A stretch of DNA of 8,274 nucleotides from Puniceicoccales bacterium (lineage in GTDB: Bacteria > Verrucomicrobiota > Verrucomicrobiia > Opitutales > JAIRLM01): NCBI GenBank assembly GCA_031258995.1, contig JAIRMB010000054.1, positions 1 to 8,274 on the forward strand. Direction: 5' to 3'. Made by a program: the position numbers and the translations under genes. Of this stretch, positions 6,618 through 8,274 are shown piece after piece. Every line of letters starts with the position of its first letter. The stretch's first letter is position 1. The notes beneath the pieces were generated by a model, which was not told where the DNA came from, searched no databases, and was given only the letters and a program-made list of their open reading frames with translations.

Positions 6618-6980
6618 CTAGCCGATTTTTCTCTCTTTTACCTGCATGGCCTTCTTGCCTACGCGATTACGCATGTAATAGAGTTTAGCCCGCATGGGCA
6701 CGCTGGGCCGCTCCACCTCAATTTTCTCGATGGTGGGGGAATGGATCGGAAAAATTTTTTCTACGCCCTGACCGAAAGAGATGCGCCGAACGGTAAACGT
6801 CTCCGTCGCTCCGGTGCCCTTTCGGGCGATGACGATTCCGGCAAAAACCTGAATCCGCTCCTTGTCTCCTTCCCGAATGCGGGCGTGGACCCGTACTCCA
6901 TCGCCTACGCGGAACGCACTTACTCGCTCTGACCGAATTTCTTCGCGTAAAACTGCCTCAATTTCCCGGTTCATGGCCAT
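6618..6980 (-). CDS. rplS: 50S ribosomal protein L19
   Basis: L19 is a small protein of the large ribosomal subunit located at the 30S-50S interface. The 120-aa product has the full family pattern: an N-terminal helix, VGDGVRVHARIREGDKERIQ (25-44), FAGIVIARKG (46-55), the SFGQGVEKIFPIHSP stretch (68-82) and the basic RAKLYYMRNRVGKKA stretch (97-111). The length is typical. ATG 6980 is preceded by GGGA at 5 nt. A second ATG at 6974 is possible and removes two residues. The start lies inside the end of trmD (23-nt overlap), so the two genes are co-transcribed and probably translationally coupled. It is the last gene of the housekeeping cluster before the AT-rich spacer; no clear terminator follows it. 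Confidence 0.97.
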   Translation of the reverse strand: MAMNREIEAVLREEIRSERVSAFRVGDGVRVHARIREGDKERIQVFAGIVIARKGTGATETFTVRRISFGQGVEKIFPIHSPTIEKIEVERPSVPMRAKLYYMRNRVGKKAMQVKERKIG

Positions 6981-7680
6981 ATCTTTCCCACAGGTCCGGC
7001 CGCCTCAGCCGCGTCTTCTCTAATTGTTTTCCCCGCCTCCATTCGTCAATCCTTTTGTGGTGGCCGGACAGTAAAATTTCCGGCACGGCCCTCCCTTCGA
7101 AGAGCTCCGGTCGAGTGTACTGAGGGAAAGAGAGCAACCCATTCCGGAAGCTATCTTGATCGAGCGATTCCCTCTTTCCTAGCACGCCTGGCACGTGACG
7201 AGAAACGGCGTCGAGAAGTACGGCCGCCGGGAGCATTCCGTTAGTCAGCACATAGTCGCCAATGGAAATTTCTAAATCCACCCGACTTTCCCGAATCCTC
7301 TCGTCGATGCCCTCGTAGTGGCCACAAAGCAAGATCAGGTGCTGCTCTCCGGCCAGCGCTTCGGCAAGGGCCGTGGACAGCGGTAATCCGTCGGGGCACA
7401 GGTAAATCACTCGCGTTTTTTCTCTGCGGAGGCTATCGATAGCCCTACAAACGGGCTCCGGCTTGAGCACCATGCCGGCGCCTCCCCCAAAAGGTCGGTC
7501 GTCTGCGACGCCACGCCGGCCCGTGGCCCAGTCTCGAATGGAGTGAGAGAAAAAAACGACCAGCCTCAGCCGCAGCGCACGACCCAACACACTCTCCGCC
7601 AAAAAACTATCCAACATGCGGGGAAAGAGAGAGAGCACGTCCACCCGAAGAAGCGGCTCCCGCTCGCCGTCTCCACCCAT
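6958..7680 (-). CDS. trmD: tRNA (guanine-N1)-methyltransferase TrmD
   Basis: TrmD uses S-adenosylmethionine to methylate G37 of tRNAs with G at position 36, which prevents +1 frameshifting. Numbered from ATG 7680 (240 aa), the protein shows VDVLSLFP near the start, DRPFGGGAGM (61-70), LCGHYEGIDER (118-128), SIGDYVLTNG (139-148) and PGVLG (164-168). The last three belong to the SPOUT trefoil-knot cofactor pocket. The DSF stretch (176-178) supplies the Asp equivalent to the catalytic Asp169 of E. coli. YTRPELFEG follows. The start is uncertain. ATG 7680 leaves a 4-nt gap after rpsP but has no clear ribosome binding site. ATG 7704 and ATG 7719 would overlap rpsP and add 8 or 13 residues. A GTG just before DVLSLFP would match the usual family start. 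The 3' end overlaps rplS. Confidence 0.96.
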   Translation of the reverse strand: MGGDGEREPLLRVDVLSLFPRMLDSFLAESVLGRALRLRLVVFFSHSIRDWATGRRGVADDRPFGGGAGMVLKPEPVCRAIDSLRREKTRVIYLCPDGLPLSTALAEALAGEQHLILLCGHYEGIDERIRESRVDLEISIGDYVLTNGMLPAAVLLDAVSRHVPGVLGKRESLDQDSFRNGLLSFPQYTRPELFEGRAVPEILLSGHHKRIDEWRRGKQLEKTRLRRPDLWERYGHEPGN

Positions 7681-7684
7681 CGGC

Positions 7685-7951
7685 CTAGGTCGCGGAAGGG
7701 GCATGCCCCTTTCGCGCATTGCGAATAAGCGCTCGGGCAGTGTCCGTCGGTTGGGCCCCCACTCCGAGCCAGTAGTCTATCCGACCCAAATCGAGGGACA
7801 GCCGCAGCTCTCTGCCGCGAGGACTTGGGTTATAGTTTCCCAGCTGTTCCACGCAGCGACCGTCCCGCCGCGAACTGGCTTCCGCCACAACCAGTCGGTA
7901 GAGGGGCCGGTGAGTGCGGCCCTGTTTTTGCAAACGAATCTTCAACGCCAT
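7685..7951 (-). CDS. rpsP: 30S ribosomal protein S16
   Basis: S16 is a small protein needed for assembly of the 30S subunit. The 88-aa product begins MALKIRLQKQGR, the diagnostic family start, followed by RPLYRLVVAE, RRDG and LGNYNP, then a DYWLGVGAQPTDTARALI stretch. ATG 7951 is chosen because AGGAG (7961-7965) lies 9 nt upstream and the family motif starts at the first residue. The frame stays open upstream for 39 more codons, but these show no S16 character. It leads the rpsP-trmD-rplS group, with trmD beginning within a few bases of its stop. The C-terminal tail is short, whereas chlamydial S16 proteins as I recall carry a longer basic extension. Confidence 0.97.
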   Translation of the reverse strand: MALKIRLQKQGRTHRPLYRLVVAEASSRRDGRCVEQLGNYNPSPRGRELRLSLDLGRIDYWLGVGAQPTDTARALIRNARKGHAPSAT

Positions 7952-7983
7952 ATCGCTCTTCTCCTGAAAACTCCCTTGGGCTC

Positions 7984-8006
7984 CTGCTAGCAGCCGCCCA
8001 GGCGGC
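7984..8006 (-). other. Adjacent inverted repeats in the rpsP leader
   Basis: The 125-nt spacer between yebC and rpsP holds a 10-bp perfect palindrome CTGCTAGCAG (7984-7993). Next to it is a GC-rich hairpin with arms GCCGCC and GGCGGC and a 2-nt centre (7993-8006), sharing one base with the palindrome. They lie just upstream of the S16 ribosome binding site. They might form a structured leader, but there is no T-run and no match to a known ribosomal-protein leader that I can recall. Confidence 0.25.
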
Positions 8007-8076
8007 GTCAAGGGCGAAGTTCCATTCGCTGCCGGACCAAGCTGCCAAGAAAACCGATAAAATTTCATCCGCCGAG

Positions 8077-8250
8077 TTATAAATTTGCGTACACGTTCGT
8101 AACGTCCTCCAACTCTTCAAGCCGCTCCAGCAGCAACGTGGCCCGCTTCAGATCTTCCTCGGACAGCTCTAGCACGGTAGTGGGTATGTAGGCGATTTGG
8201 GAATTTCCGCAGGAAATTCCGGCCCGTTCCAACGCCTGAGAAAGGGAGTA
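8077..8250 (-). CDS. yebC: C-terminal fragment of a YebC/PmpR-family protein, truncated by contig end
   Basis: YebC-family proteins (TACO1 in mitochondria) have been described as transcriptional regulators and as translation factors helping ribosomes through proline-rich stretches. Only the last 57 residues are present. They show the C-terminal family pattern: a helix (SLSQALERAG), a YIPTTVLELSEED stretch, a second helix (LLLERLEELEDV) and the closing NVYANL, which corresponds to the usual VQNVYHN-type ending. The frame appears to continue to a GTG at 8265, but everything beyond 8250 is sequencing adapter. That apparent start and its first five codons are therefore artificial, and the true 5' part is off the contig. 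It is encoded in the same direction as rpsP, with 125 nt between them. Confidence 0.85.
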   Translation of the reverse strand, partial: YSLSQALERAGISCGNSQIAYIPTTVLELSEEDLKRATLLLERLEELEDVTNVYANL

Positions 8251-8274
8251 AGATCGGAAGAGCACACGTCTGAA
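8251..8274. other. Illumina TruSeq adapter remnant at contig end (artefact)
   Basis: The last 24 bases, starting AGATCGGAAGAGC and ending CGTCTGAA, match without mismatch, as I recall it, the first 24 bases of the standard Illumina TruSeq read-1 adapter. They run exactly to the end of the window and interrupt the YebC frame. This is untrimmed library sequence, not genome. Confidence 0.97.

Noticed and set aside
7952..8068. Upstream extension of the rpsP frame by 39 codons.
   Set aside because: S16 proteins start at MALKI, and the ribosome binding site at 7961-7965 fits that start; the extension shows no family similarity.
8056..8069. AT-rich inverted repeat after the yebC stop, followed on the minus strand by GGTTTTCTT; considered as an intrinsic terminator.
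   Set aside because: The stem is almost all A-T with a G-T pair and the T-run is interrupted; too weak to call.

Overview
The window looks like a piece of a chlamydial genome (phylum Chlamydiota), most likely a lineage outside the genus Chlamydia. Three things point there. A type III secretion class II chaperone sits directly upstream of two translocator genes in the order SycD/LcrH, CopB, CopD. A neighbouring protein carries the two-helix hydrophobic hairpin of inclusion-membrane (Inc) proteins. The small S16, TrmD and L19 proteins are chlamydia-like. The assignment rests on remembered family features, not on a search. The right end (8251-8274) is Illumina adapter, so this is an assembled contig whose last 24 bases are not biological.

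Positions 1-5760, plus strand: five tightly spaced genes (gaps of 28, 12, 4 and 9 nt) that read as one type III translocon operon. The first two encode unfamiliar proteins of at least 518 aa and of 321 aa. Next come a TPR chaperone (SycD/LcrH), a CopB-like translocator with three predicted membrane helices, and a CopD-like translocator with one weak hydrophobic segment between coiled coils. The two unfamiliar proteins share a gapless C-terminal helical block (11 identities in 39 residues). The second also resembles the EspA filament family in layout. My reading is that they are extracellular parts of the injectisome, such as tip, filament or needle-extension proteins, made with the pore-forming translocators and their chaperone.

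Positions 5778-6545, minus strand: a 255-aa protein ending in a bilobed hydrophobic hairpin, convergent with copD and 17 nt from it. It is a candidate Inc effector.

Positions 6618-8250, minus strand: a housekeeping cluster read as yebC (3' end only), rpsP, trmD, rplS. The ribosomal and tRNA-modification genes are packed or overlapping. In Chlamydia trachomatis, as I recall, ffh precedes rpsP and rnhB follows rplS; here yebC and the Inc-like gene occupy those places, so the neighbourhood is rearranged.

No rRNA, tRNA, CRISPR array, insertion sequence or convincing intrinsic terminator was seen. No stretch over 300 bases lacks a gene.
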